Below, piece after piece: positions 6,680-15,238 of a stretch of 41,826 nt of DNA; position 1 is the stretch's first letter; each line of letters begins with the position of its first letter. Source of the DNA: Leptothoe spongobia TAU-MAC 1115. GTDB taxonomy: Bacteria > Cyanobacteriota > Cyanobacteriia > Phormidesmidales > Phormidesmidaceae. The translations under genes and the position numbers were made by a program. The notes under the pieces are model-generated. The model saw only the letters and a program-made list of their open reading frames with translations, made no database searches and had not been told where the DNA came from. The DNA lies in assembly GCF_018739885.1 (NCBI RefSeq), contig NZ_JADOES010000047.1:1-41826 (forward strand), written 5' to 3'.

Positions 6680-8698
6680 CTACGGACGCTGGATGGTGGT
6701 TTCTAGTACGCGACATTTAGCACGGGGGTCAACACCCACCAAGCGAACATAGTGCCCAGAGTATTCAGCCAGTTGAGCTTTCAGCGCAGCAATTACCTCA
6801 GAAGGACGGTTTCCATTAATTGGATTCCCTGTCTGCCAAGCACCGCTACTATAACGACGCTTGTCGGCATACTCCGTGCTCACACGATAGCCCTGGTTTA
6901 CCAACTGTGTAACCTGCTGAGCCACATCAGCACTTACTGAAGCACTATTTCCGTTATTGTGAGCAGCTTGACGACCACCGCCACCATAGGATGCAGACTG
7001 CTGGGAACCGGAAGCTGCAGGTGCGCTGACGGCTTGTCCTGGCTTTTGAATCGTGATGGCTCGACCCCGTTGCTTGACTCGAGGATCAATGGCAAAGATG
7101 CGTACATAATCATTGGCATGGGCTGCTAAGACCTGCTGAATAGCAGCAACCGCCGAAGATTCACTGGAGGCCGATATGGCAGGCGCTGTTTGCCAAATAC
7201 CACTGCGGTAGCGACGCTTATCGGCATACTCAATACCAATCTTTTGTCCCTGCGCCAAAATAGAACGAATCTGAGGTACTAGTTCATTGCTCGTAGTAGG
7301 GGCTGCACCATTCTGACCAGCTGCTGGAGCTGCACTAGTGCCACCCGTTCCAGTTTGTAGCCCCACCGGCTTACCATCACCGCGCTGAATAGTGACTGGG
7401 GCGATACGACACTTAGCCACCGGATCAATGCCAAACATGCGCACATATTCACCAGAATGCTCTGACAAACAAGCCTGCAGAGCATCCATGGCCTCAGACT
7501 CACGGGCAGCCTGGATGGGCGTGCAAGTTTGCCAAACACCACTACGATAGCGGCGACGATCAGCATGCTCTGTACCAATCTTGAACCCTTGGCGAATCCA
7601 GGCCCGAACCTGACCCGCGATATCACCCGCTATACTGCCACCACCGTTGCCCGTAGGCACAGTTGCTTGAGACGACGCAACTGCACTCTTATTAGCTTCA
7701 ACCGGCTTTCCATCAGGGCGCTGTACAGTCATCATGCCAATACGACGCTTCCCTACGGGGTCAATGCCAAAAATTCGCACATAGCTATTTGAGTTCTCTG
7801 CCATACAGCGCTCTAGGGATGACAACACATCACCTTCACGAGTCGACTGTACAGTAGGACAACTCTGCCACACACCGCTGCGGTAGCGACGCTTGTCCGC
7901 ATGCTCTGCGCCAACTTTGTAGCCCTGAGAGATAAACTGACGAACCTGTTGAACAATTTCGGGTGCTAGTGCTTGCATAGTATCTATACCAACGTTATCG
8001 GTGGCGTATTGGGTGTGTGGGCTGCTCGCCGAGTGGCGAGCGGATTGGACAGGAACAGCATTGGCTGCACCATCGGGGTATTGGGGATATCCCCTTAACG
8101 CTTGGGTCGCATTGCCCACACGAGAATCGCGGGCACGCTCCCGAATATGGGGCTCAACAATATCTCGGACAAGGGCTAAGTCCGCTTCGGTAACTTTGGG
8201 CAAAGCATCTGCCTGGGCCTGGGTGGTAATCACAGAGCCAGATGGCACACATCGACCTGGGGGAACCTCCACGTCCTGAATCAGGGCATGCATCATGACA
8301 ATTACACCAGCACCCAAACGCGCATTGAAAATGGTTGATCTAAAACCAACAAAGCTACCCTCACCTAAATAGGCAGGACCATGAATCAACGCCTTGTGCG
8401 TGAGCGTGACATTAGGTGATAGCCAGACAGCATAAGACTGGCCATTATCTCCCTGAACACAACCGCTGCTAAGACCGTGTATGACAACACCATCTTGAAT
8501 ATCACAGTGGCTACTGATGTAAAAGGGCAATCCCTCATCTGCCCGGATTGAGGTGCCAGGAGCGATCGATACGTCGCCTCCGACATAAACACTGCCCACG
8601 ACCTGAGAAAAAGAATGGACGAAGGCAGTCGGCTCAATTACTGGCTTGGCCAGTGATTGATATTGGGCAGGGGATGCCGCCATGGCTTGTTTAACCAT
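6680..8698 (-). CDS. ccmM: Carboxysome scaffold CcmM with four Rubisco small-subunit-like repeats
   Basis: CcmM condenses Rubisco inside the carboxysome. Residues about 15-200 are a gamma-carbonic-anhydrase beta-helix with the three zinc-ligand histidines in place (VVIH, His74; LTHKALIH, His101 and His106). I see no cysteine pair after the final helix, whereas the disulfide-activated CcmM of Thermosynechococcus has one there, so enzyme activity is uncertain. Four RbcS-like (SSUL) modules follow at about 245-328, 357-439, 470-551 and 587-672, each with a YADKRRYRSG-like core and a YVRxxGIDP-like motif, joined by flexible Ser/Gly/Ala linkers. SSUL1 and SSUL2 carry the redox cysteine pair (280/298, 392/410); SSUL3 and SSUL4 do not. 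Met241, just before SSUL1, could start the usual short form. The ATG 9 nt after GGGAGGA is the chosen start. Confidence 0.97.
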   Translation of the reverse strand: MVKQAMAASPAQYQSLAKPVIEPTAFVHSFSQVVGSVYVGGDVSIAPGTSIRADEGLPFYISSHCDIQDGVVIHGLSSGCVQGDNGQSYAVWLSPNVTLTHKALIHGPAYLGEGSFVGFRSTIFNARLGAGVIVMMHALIQDVEVPPGRCVPSGSVITTQAQADALPKVTEADLALVRDIVEPHIRERARDSRVGNATQALRGYPQYPDGAANAVPVQSARHSASSPHTQYATDNVGIDTMQALAPEIVQQVRQFISQGYKVGAEHADKRRYRSGVWQSCPTVQSTREGDVLSSLERCMAENSNSYVRIFGIDPVGKRRIGMMTVQRPDGKPVEANKSAVASSQATVPTGNGGGSIAGDIAGQVRAWIRQGFKIGTEHADRRRYRSGVWQTCTPIQAARESEAMDALQACLSEHSGEYVRMFGIDPVAKCRIAPVTIQRGDGKPVGLQTGTGGTSAAPAAGQNGAAPTTSNELVPQIRSILAQGQKIGIEYADKRRYRSGIWQTAPAISASSESSAVAAIQQVLAAHANDYVRIFAIDPRVKQRGRAITIQKPGQAVSAPAASGSQQSASYGGGGRQAAHNNGNSASVSADVAQQVTQLVNQGYRVSTEYADKRRYSSGAWQTGNPINGNRPSEVIAALKAQLAEYSGHYVRLVGVDPRAKCRVLETTIQRP

Positions 8699-8707
8699 TG
8701 GCCCATA

Positions 8708-8714
8708 TCCTCCC
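8708..8714 (-). promoter_or_regulatory. Ribosome binding site for ccmM
   Basis: The minus strand reads GGGAGGA, 9 nt before the ATG of ccmM. A TTG that overlaps this site would give a longer frame but is ruled out as a start by it. Confidence 0.65.
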
Positions 8715-8724
8715 AAGAAAGCTA

Positions 8725-9027
8725 TTAACTAAAATCCTCACGCTTGTCGTAGAGCGAGCCAGAATCCAAACTAACAGTGTCAACAATGGCCACAATCGCA
8801 GCATCTACTGGCCTGCTCTCATACCCACTATGCTGACGGGCAGCACTGCCGCAGGTAACCAGAACCCATTCACCGGGACCGGCACCCACAACATCAGCTG
8901 CTACCTCATAGTCAGGAAGTAAATCGCCATCCTCACTAACAAATTGAATCAGCAAGAACTTGACGCCTGTTAAACTTGGCTCCTTGCAGGTGCTAACAAC
9001 CGTGCCACGAACCTTACCTAGGCGCAT
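8725..9027 (-). CDS. ccmL: Carboxysome vertex pentamer protein CcmL
   Basis: This 100-residue protein is a CcmL/EutN-family subunit, which forms the pentamers that close the twelve vertices of the carboxysome shell. The family start MRLGKVRGTVVSTCKEPSLTG and the core GAGPGEWVLVTCGSAAR are both present, and the length is typical. Its start is 3 bp from the ccmK1 stop and its stop is about 26 bp before ccmM, which implies a single transcript and probable translational coupling to ccmK1. Confidence 0.97.
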   Translation of the reverse strand: MRLGKVRGTVVSTCKEPSLTGVKFLLIQFVSEDGDLLPDYEVAADVVGAGPGEWVLVTCGSAARQHSGYESRPVDAAIVAIVDTVSLDSGSLYDKREDFS

Positions 9028-9030
9028 CCC

Positions 9031-9369
9031 TTATCTACCGTAGGGGCGGATACCACTTACGCTTTCACGGAACTGCTCAACAGCTTCGGTGTAGCGAATA
9101 GGGAGTACAAACTCCAAGTTCTCATGGGGACGAGCAATGATGTGAGTGGACAGAGTCTGACCACCATTCACACGCTTAACATTCTCAACGCCAGCAGCAA
9201 CTGATGCCTGTACTTCAGACACGTCACCACGAACGATAACAGTCACACGACCACTACCGATTTTCTCGTAACCAACTAAGGTTACGCGGGCGGCTTTGAC
9301 CATGGCGTCAGCCGCTTCTACTACCGCTGGAAAGCCCAGGGTTTCAACCATTCCTACTGCGATTGCCAT
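9031..9369 (-). CDS. ccmK1: Carboxysome shell hexamer protein CcmK1
   Basis: A single BMC domain forms the hexamers tiling the carboxysome facets. The 112-residue protein has the standard core (GFPAVVEAADAMVKAARVTL, then GYEKIGSGRVTVIVRGDV, whose KIGSG loop lines the central pore). It is nearly identical to the neighbouring CcmK2 but ends with an extra SVSGIRPYGR tail. The longer tail is the reason for calling it CcmK1, since in Synechocystis CcmK1 is the longer of the pair. It follows ccmK2 by 69 bp and almost abuts ccmL. Confidence 0.93.
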   Translation of the reverse strand: MAIAVGMVETLGFPAVVEAADAMVKAARVTLVGYEKIGSGRVTVIVRGDVSEVQASVAAGVENVKRVNGGQTLSTHIIARPHENLEFVLPIRYTEAVEQFRESVSGIRPYGR

Positions 9370-9438
9370 CGATTTTTACCTTGGTATGCTGACTATTTAA
9401 ACTGGGTTAAGTGAAATCAAAACCTAGGCCCTAACCCG

Positions 9439-9747
9439 CTAGGTCCTAAACTGTTCGACTGCTTCGGTGTAGCGAATAGGCAGCACGAACTCCAGGTTCT
9501 CGTGAGGACGGGCAATGATGTGAGTGGATAAAACTTCGCCACCATTCACACGCTTAGCAGACTCAATTCCAGCAGCAACTGACGCCTGAACCTCAGATAC
9601 GTCGCCACGAACAATAACGGTCACACGACCACTACCGATCTTCTCGTAGCCAACTAGGGTTACACGCGCGGCCTTTACCATCGCGTCAGCAGCTTCTACA
9701 ACAGCGGGAAAACCGCGTGTCTCAATCATTCCTACGGCAATCGGCAT
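9439..9747 (-). CDS. ccmK2: Carboxysome major shell hexamer protein CcmK2
   Basis: First gene of the ccm operon. The 102-residue single-BMC protein starts MPIAVGMIETRGFPAVVEAA and ends YTEAVEQFRT, the canonical CcmK2 form, with the KIGSG pore loop. Together with CcmK1 it makes the facets through which bicarbonate and RuBP enter. The start is fixed by AGGAGA about 9 nt upstream. The high DNA similarity to ccmK1 points to an old tandem duplication kept similar by selection or gene conversion. Confidence 0.95.
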   Translation of the reverse strand: MPIAVGMIETRGFPAVVEAADAMVKAARVTLVGYEKIGSGRVTVIVRGDVSEVQASVAAGIESAKRVNGGEVLSTHIIARPHENLEFVLPIRYTEAVEQFRT

Positions 9748-10443
9748 TGTCGTAAATCTCCTAGATAAACAGCTTTAGTTCAAGCACCTATGCCTCGGCG
9801 GATGAGGTTAAGAATTCTTTCAGAATTACTTCACATACCGAGACTTACCTTGCAAACCATTAGTCTGCAATAACTCCATGACTACAATTCAGAATACGAG
9901 CGGGTCAGCAGTTTGACAATATAAGTTTCAATGATTGTTTCTAATGTTAAGCATTATCAATACTGATGACTATTTACTGCGAAAGGTAAAGGATTTGAGT
10001 TTTAGTCGTAGATTGATTGCCTCGTATGCCTTGTTGCTCTTGGATTGTTAGATCAATTGAAGTCGAATCTGCTTTTTGAATTGGCAGGTCTATTTGCTTG
10101 TAGCGGCGACGTGATAAGCATTCATCCTTTGGAAAGTGAGGATTACTGATGAATAGAGAGAAGCTCTCGCCAAGGGGTGTTCATCAGGTACCATAAATAA
10201 ATGTATGTGATCTTAAAATTAGCCATAGATATTTATCTGGGCTAGCTGATTGCAACAGATGTGTTTTTGATCGTCTAACGTGTTTGTTTTTTGTGACTAT
10301 CCGCACGTTTTGAGGTTGAGCACAGTCTGTATGCATCTGTGTCAGCACTCTAGATATAAGTCTGGTGTTCTGTTTGAGGCGGGTGTTGAGTGGCTTAATG
10401 CCTCGTTAGGGTGTTTATAGTTGCCGGTGGGCTCTTTGATGGC
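9748..10443. promoter_or_regulatory. Divergent regulatory region between ccmK2 and ndhF4
   Basis: About 0.7 kb without a gene must hold the promoters of the leftward carboxysome operon and the rightward CO2-uptake operon. An AGGAGA ribosome binding site for ccmK2 (9757-9762, minus strand) is clear. An inverted repeat CTGATGAA (10146-10153)/TTCATCAG (10180-10187) encloses a smaller GAGAG-AAG-CTCTC hairpin. A short repeat AATTCT-TTC-AGAATT lies near 9813. LysR-type regulators control such genes in other cyanobacteria, but I cannot assign a specific site. Confidence 0.6.
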
Positions 10444-12279
10444 ATGATGCAGTCTCTGATTCAGTTGAGTTGGCTTATCCCGATTTACGGGTTTTTGGGG
10501 GTACTTCTTTCCTTACCCTGGTCTACAGGGATGGTGCAGCGTACCGGGCCTAGGCCAGCGGTCTATATCAACCTGTTTATGACCGCGATCGCATTCATCC
10601 ATGGCACGTTTGTGTTTATGGGTATTTGGAATGTGGGCGGAATAGAGCTTCAGGTTCCTTGGCTTCAAGTGGCCGATTTGAGCCTGAGCTTTGATTTAGA
10701 TTTGTCGGTGCTTAACCTAGGTGTCATGGAGCTTTCCACCGGGTTGACGCTGTTGGCCCAAATTTATGGTTTGGGGTATATGGAAAAAGAATGGGCCTTG
10801 GCTCGGTTCTTTTCGCTTATGGGCTTTTTCGAGGGGGCGGTAAACGGTGTTTTACTGAGTAGCTCTTTCTTCTTGGCCTACTTCCTGCTGGAGACGCTCA
10901 CCCTGTCCACCTATTTGATTGTAGGCTTTTGGTATGCTCAGCCTCTGGTGGTCAAAGCAGCAAGAGATGCCTTTTTGACCAAGCGTGTCGGGGACATTTT
11001 GTTGCTGATGGGGGTACTGGGCCTATCGAGTTGGGCCGGTGACCTCCATTACAACGAGATGTACGAGTGGGTAAAGCATGCAGATTTACAGCCGTTGGCG
11101 GCCACATTACTTGGGTTGGCGTTGATTGCAGGTCCGACCGGTAAATGTGCCCAGTTTCCACTGCACTTGTGGCTAGACGAGGCGATGGAGGGTCCAAGTC
11201 CAGCTTCAATTCTGCGAAACTCAGTGGTGGTGACCTGTGGAGCTTATGTGCTAATCAAGCTGCAGCCTGTGGTTGTAGTATCTCCAGTTGCACTGACTGC
11301 CTTGATTGCGATTGGCACAACAACGGCTGTGGGAGCGTCTCTAGTTGCGATCGCACAAGTTGACCTAAAACGTGCCCTCTCTTACTCCACCAGTGCCTAT
11401 ATCGGCCTAGTCTTTATTGCTGTAGGAGCCGAGTGGCCAGGTGTGGCCATTGGTCTGTTATTCACCCATGCTGTTGCCAAAGCTCTGATGTTCATGAGCA
11501 CTGGCGCGATTATTAATAACACTAGCTGCCAGAACATGACAGAGTTGGGAGGTATATGGTCTCGGATGCCAGCAACCACCATTGCTTTTGTTGTGGGTGG
11601 AGCTGGCATGGTTGGCGTTCTCCCATTGGGAGGATTCTGGTCTCTGCAGCTTGGGGTGGACTTTTTGCGACGGGAACATCCGGTACTAGCCGGGATCTTT
11701 TTGCTGGTCAACGCGCTAACTGTATTTAACTTAGTGCGCGTATTCCGACTAGTGTTTTTGGGTAAACCAACTCCCAAAACCCGTCGTTCGCCAGAAGCGA
11801 ACTGGCTCATGTCAACACCGATGATTGCCCTAAGTATCTTTGTCGTGCTGTTGCCATTTTGCCTGATGCACATGTCTCTACTGCCGCCACTACGTTACTG
11901 GCACCCTTGGGTTTTTGGTGCCTTGATTGCGTCAGGGGTATTGGGTTTAGTTTTGGGCTGTACCGCTACGTTGAGTCGTTCTTTGTTGCGTTCTACCCAG
12001 CGATCTATGCGGGTGATGCAAGATTTGTTGGCCAACGATTTCTACACCGAGGAACTGTATCGAGTCACTGTGGTGTTTGTTGTTCGTCAATTTTCACGCA
12101 TCGTCAGTTGGTTTGACCGCTATGTGGTGGACGGCGCTGTCAACCTGGTGGGAATGGTTTCGTTAATGAGTGGTGAAGGTCTGAAATATAGTATTTCTGG
12201 CCAGTCCCAGGGCTATATCTTCACCATTGTGGTGGGCGTAAGTCTGTTGGGATTTTTGATGACATGGGCAATGTGGTGA
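10444..12279 (+). CDS. ndhF4: NDH-1 subunit NdhF4 (CO2 uptake form)
   Basis: This NuoL/NdhF-type proton-pumping membrane subunit belongs to the CO2-hydrating NDH-1 complex of the thylakoid. The 611-residue protein is hydrophobic with many membrane spans. It has the conserved core GPTGKCAQFPLHLWLDEAM with downstream GPSPASILRNS, and a KRALSYSTSAYIGLV helix, typical of NdhF3/NdhF4. F4 rather than F3 is chosen because the third gene of the operon is the short CupB type. The ATG at this position (MMQSLIQLSWLIPIYGFLG) matches the family N-terminus; an in-frame GTG 11 codons upstream is less likely. It is followed 10 bp later by ndhD4. Confidence 0.9.
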   Translation: MMQSLIQLSWLIPIYGFLGVLLSLPWSTGMVQRTGPRPAVYINLFMTAIAFIHGTFVFMGIWNVGGIELQVPWLQVADLSLSFDLDLSVLNLGVMELSTGLTLLAQIYGLGYMEKEWALARFFSLMGFFEGAVNGVLLSSSFFLAYFLLETLTLSTYLIVGFWYAQPLVVKAARDAFLTKRVGDILLLMGVLGLSSWAGDLHYNEMYEWVKHADLQPLAATLLGLALIAGPTGKCAQFPLHLWLDEAMEGPSPASILRNSVVVTCGAYVLIKLQPVVVVSPVALTALIAIGTTTAVGASLVAIAQVDLKRALSYSTSAYIGLVFIAVGAEWPGVAIGLLFTHAVAKALMFMSTGAIINNTSCQNMTELGGIWSRMPATTIAFVVGGAGMVGVLPLGGFWSLQLGVDFLRREHPVLAGIFLLVNALTVFNLVRVFRLVFLGKPTPKTRRSPEANWLMSTPMIALSIFVVLLPFCLMHMSLLPPLRYWHPWVFGALIASGVLGLVLGCTATLSRSLLRSTQRSMRVMQDLLANDFYTEELYRVTVVFVVRQFSRIVSWFDRYVVDGAVNLVGMVSLMSGEGLKYSISGQSQGYIFTIVVGVSLLGFLMTWAMW

Positions 12280-12289
12280 GGGAAAACGA

Positions 12290-13864
12290 ATGCTAAGTGC
12301 GTTGTTATTGATTCCATTGCTGGGGGCTCTAGTTGTTGGCTGTTGGCCCAATAAACTCGCCAGTGAGCGAGCTAAAGGCATTAGTATTGCTTTTTTGGGC
12401 GTTAATTTAATTGTCAGCCTATATCTGTTGACCCAGTTTGATCTGTCTATTACTGGATTGCAATTTATTGAGTCAATGCCCTGGCTGGAAGAGTTGGGCC
12501 TGGGATATGAACTGGGCATTGATGGCCTGTCTCTACCATTACTCATCATTAATAGCCTGTTATCCCTTGTTGCGGTCTATGCCAGTGATAACGATATGCG
12601 TCGGCCCAGGCTATATTACTCCCTATTGCTGATTATCACCTTTGCCGTTGCTGGTGCGTTTGTTGCCCAAAACTTACTGCTCTTCTTTATTTTCTATGAG
12701 CTAGAGCTGATTCCCCTTTATCTCTTAATTGCTATTTGGGGTGGTCCTAAACGAGGGTATGCAGCTACTAAGTTTCTAATTTATACAGCCCTATCTGGCA
12801 TTTTGATTTTGGCCTCCTTTTTGGGACTGGTGTGGCTCAGTGGGTCTTCCAGTTTTGATTACAGTGCGACCATGGCCCAGGGTTTGCCCTGGATTCAGCA
12901 GGCAGTTTTGTTAGCCGCTCTGTTAATCGGCTTTGGTATCAAAATTCCTCTCTTTCCACTTCACACCTGGTTGCCTGATGCTCACGTACAGGCATCCACG
13001 CCGATTTCGGTACTGCTGGCAGGTGTACTACTCAAGCTAGGAACTTACGGTCTTTTCCGCTTTGGCGTTTGTACCTTCTCAGAGGTGTGGGTCGATCTAG
13101 CACCCTATTTAGCCTGGTGGGCTGTAATCAGTGTCCTCTATGGTTCCTTAGCAGCCATTGCCCAAACTGATATGAAAAAAATGGTGGCCTATAGTTCGGT
13201 TGGCCACATGGGGTATGTGTTGCTGGCAGCTGCCGCCTCTAACCCCCTCAGCTTTGTCGGAACTGTTTTTCAGATGGTGAGCCACGGGTTTATCTCAGCA
13301 CTGCTGTTTTTAGTGGTCGGAGTAGTCTACAAAAAGACAGGTACTCGTGATTTGACGGTACTGCGAGGATTGCTGAATCCCGAACGAGGCTTACCGTTAA
13401 TTGGTAGTGCCATGGTGCTGGCAGTAATGGCCAGTGCCGGTATTCCTGGCATGGTGGGCTTTATTTCTGAATTCATTGTCTATCGCGGCAGCTTTGTTAG
13501 CTTTGCCCCTCAAACTTTGCTCTGTTTACTGGGGTCTGGCTTGACGGCAGTTTACTTCTTACTGTTGGTGAACCGCGCTTTCTTTGGCCGGTTAGCAACA
13601 ACTGAAAAACAAACAGTGGAACAGGATCCTGTTTTACCGGTTGTGACTTGGCAGGAGCGGCTGCCAGCTTTCGCATTAGTCAGTTTGTTGTTTGTATTTG
13701 GCCTCAGCCCTAGTTGGATGACCCGCTGGATTGAGCCAACAACAACGGCCATGTATAACGCGATGCCGGCCAAGCTAGAGGTGTCTTCTTACCAGATATC
13801 TGTACCGCTTGCCGATGCTTCCACAGATGTAGCTAAGTGTTCGGATGGAGACTGTGCTTTATGA
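12290..13864 (+). CDS. ndhD4: NDH-1 subunit NdhD4 (CO2 uptake form)
   Basis: A NuoM/NdhD-type antiporter-like subunit of 524 residues with multiple membrane helices and the family motifs FIFYELELIPLYLLIAIWGG (about 123-142), IPLFPLHTWLPDAHVQA (about 222-238) and TDMKKMVAYSSVGHMGYVL (about 293-311). Conserved Glu and Lys residues of the proton path are present in these segments. A GAGGGAAAA just upstream fits a ribosome site. It overlaps cupB by 4 bp (ATGA), so the two are translationally coupled. Confidence 0.92.
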   Translation: MLSALLLIPLLGALVVGCWPNKLASERAKGISIAFLGVNLIVSLYLLTQFDLSITGLQFIESMPWLEELGLGYELGIDGLSLPLLIINSLLSLVAVYASDNDMRRPRLYYSLLLIITFAVAGAFVAQNLLLFFIFYELELIPLYLLIAIWGGPKRGYAATKFLIYTALSGILILASFLGLVWLSGSSSFDYSATMAQGLPWIQQAVLLAALLIGFGIKIPLFPLHTWLPDAHVQASTPISVLLAGVLLKLGTYGLFRFGVCTFSEVWVDLAPYLAWWAVISVLYGSLAAIAQTDMKKMVAYSSVGHMGYVLLAAAASNPLSFVGTVFQMVSHGFISALLFLVVGVVYKKTGTRDLTVLRGLLNPERGLPLIGSAMVLAVMASAGIPGMVGFISEFIVYRGSFVSFAPQTLLCLLGSGLTAVYFLLLVNRAFFGRLATTEKQTVEQDPVLPVVTWQERLPAFALVSLLFVFGLSPSWMTRWIEPTTTAMYNAMPAKLEVSSYQISVPLADASTDVAKCSDGDCAL

Positions 13865-15000
13865 TCCATACTACGCCTTCTAAACGAAAAGATATTCATC
13901 CGTTTGCCCACTATGCTGACCGTTTGCTCGCCGGTGGCACCCTACTGCCCGATACCCCTGACAATGTGGTCGAGGTAATGGGGGCTCTAGACAGCTACGG
14001 TATTGTTTTGGATTTTTATTCAATTAACCTGATTCACATTGCCGATCATCAGTTTTTGAATCTGTTTCCCGTTTTTAAATACCTTGATGGTGAGATTAAT
14101 CCGGCTAAGATGTGGCGACATTTTTGCCATGATCGGATTAACTATGAATATGCCGAGTACACCATGAAAGCCATGATGTGGCACGGTGGCGGCGGTTTAG
14201 ATGCCTATCTGGATACGGATGAGTTTCGGGCAAATTGTCAGACTGCGATCGCAGCCAAGATCAAGTTCAACCCCGTGCTACAGGTCTTCCATCGCGCCTT
14301 TCCTGAATTCTTGATCGAACAAATTCGTCAGCTTTCTTACTACAGCGGTTTAGGTCAGTTCTGGCGAGTGATGAGCGATATCTTCACCTCGTTGGCCGCT
14401 CGCTATCGCAACGGGGAAATCAAACATATCCCCCAGATTGTCGAGCACGTTAAGGATGGTCTGGTGGCAGATGCTGCCCGTCCTATCACCTACAGCGTTG
14501 AAATTGGTGGCAAGACCTACGATCTTTTGCCTGATTCAGCGGGACTGACATTCTTGCCCGATACAGCCATTCCCTATGTGGAGTCCATTTTCTTCCGTGG
14601 GGCTCCTTTTTTGGGAACAGTGTCTTACAACGCTCAGGCCCAACAAATTTCTCCGGACCAAAGCCGGTTCGCCTACGGTGCATTGTATGCGGATCCGCTG
14701 CCCATTGGTGGTAGCGGGATCCCACCTACGCTGTTGATGCAGGATATGTTCCGTCACATGCCTGACTATCTTGAGGAGCATTATCTCAAGACCGTACGCG
14801 GTCTGGGGGACGTGCGGGTGAAGATTTGTGCTAGCTTTCAGCGGTCCATGTTCTGTGTGACCAATGCGGCTTTGGTCGGTCTTTTGCCCAAGGGAGCCGG
14901 TGCTACTGACCCTGAAGATATAGAGGCAAATCGCGAGTTTTTGCTGGGTTGGATGGATCGGTTGGCCTCTTCCCAATTGGAGGCCGTCCAAACCCCTTAA
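13861..15000 (+). CDS. cupB: CO2 hydration protein CupB (ChpX)
   Basis: CupB attaches to the NdhF4/NdhD4 arm of NDH-1 and drives vectorial hydration of CO2 to bicarbonate at the thylakoid, the low-affinity constitutive uptake system. The 379-residue soluble protein starts MIHTTPSKRKDIHPFAHYA and carries several conserved His-rich segments (NLIHIADHQFLNLFPVFKYL, AMMWHGGGGLDAYL) plus a Cys-containing end region (VKICASFQRSMFCVTNAAL). Length fits CupB rather than the longer CupA. The ATG overlapping the ndhD4 stop is chosen over an in-frame upstream codon. No terminator hairpin is visible after it. Confidence 0.93.
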   Translation: MIHTTPSKRKDIHPFAHYADRLLAGGTLLPDTPDNVVEVMGALDSYGIVLDFYSINLIHIADHQFLNLFPVFKYLDGEINPAKMWRHFCHDRINYEYAEYTMKAMMWHGGGGLDAYLDTDEFRANCQTAIAAKIKFNPVLQVFHRAFPEFLIEQIRQLSYYSGLGQFWRVMSDIFTSLAARYRNGEIKHIPQIVEHVKDGLVADAARPITYSVEIGGKTYDLLPDSAGLTFLPDTAIPYVESIFFRGAPFLGTVSYNAQAQQISPDQSRFAYGALYADPLPIGGSGIPPTLLMQDMFRHMPDYLEEHYLKTVRGLGDVRVKICASFQRSMFCVTNAALVGLLPKGAGATDPEDIEANREFLLGWMDRLASSQLEAVQTP

Positions 15001-15024
15001 AAATATATCAACCATGCAAAATAG

Positions 15025-15177
15025 GGCACGCAATGCATTTTAGCGGCAGGCATACTCCTACCCCAGTTTGGCATTGTCCTCAGTCCCGGCTTTGCCGGTG
15101 GATTTATGGTATCTAGTTCCATCGGCGTAGTGTTAAACTCGCTGTTGCTGCGCTGGCAGTTAAGGGAACGAACTTAA
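15025..15177 (+). pseudogene. 3' relic of a heavy-metal P-type ATPase
   Basis: Between cupB and maf an open frame without a sensible start encodes about 50 residues, ending in a normal stop. It contains LAAGILLPQFGIVLSPGF and SSSIGVVLNSLLLRW, which match the last two membrane helices of P1B-type (Cu/Ag/Zn/Cd) ATPases; the family pattern is AAGxLLPxxGxxLSP then SSxxVVxNSLxLR. Only the extreme C-terminus remains. The frame is closed upstream by a TAG, and none of the catalytic domains exist here. It is a deletion remnant, or the scar of a gene once following cupB. Confidence 0.7.
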
Positions 15178-15238
15178 TTTCAAATATTGAACTTTTGTTG
15201 GCAAGGATTTTCTAGAGTGCTCCCTGAGCGCCAGATGT

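Noticed and set aside
11397..11873. 158-codon minus-strand frame inside ndhF4
   Set aside because: It is a shadow of the well-supported membrane protein gene; its sequence is an antisense artefact rich in Pro, Thr and Asn.
10444..15000. Reading the NDH-1 operon as ndhF3-ndhD3-cupA (inducible high-affinity form)
   Set aside because: The third protein has 379 residues, which fits CupB; CupA is clearly longer.
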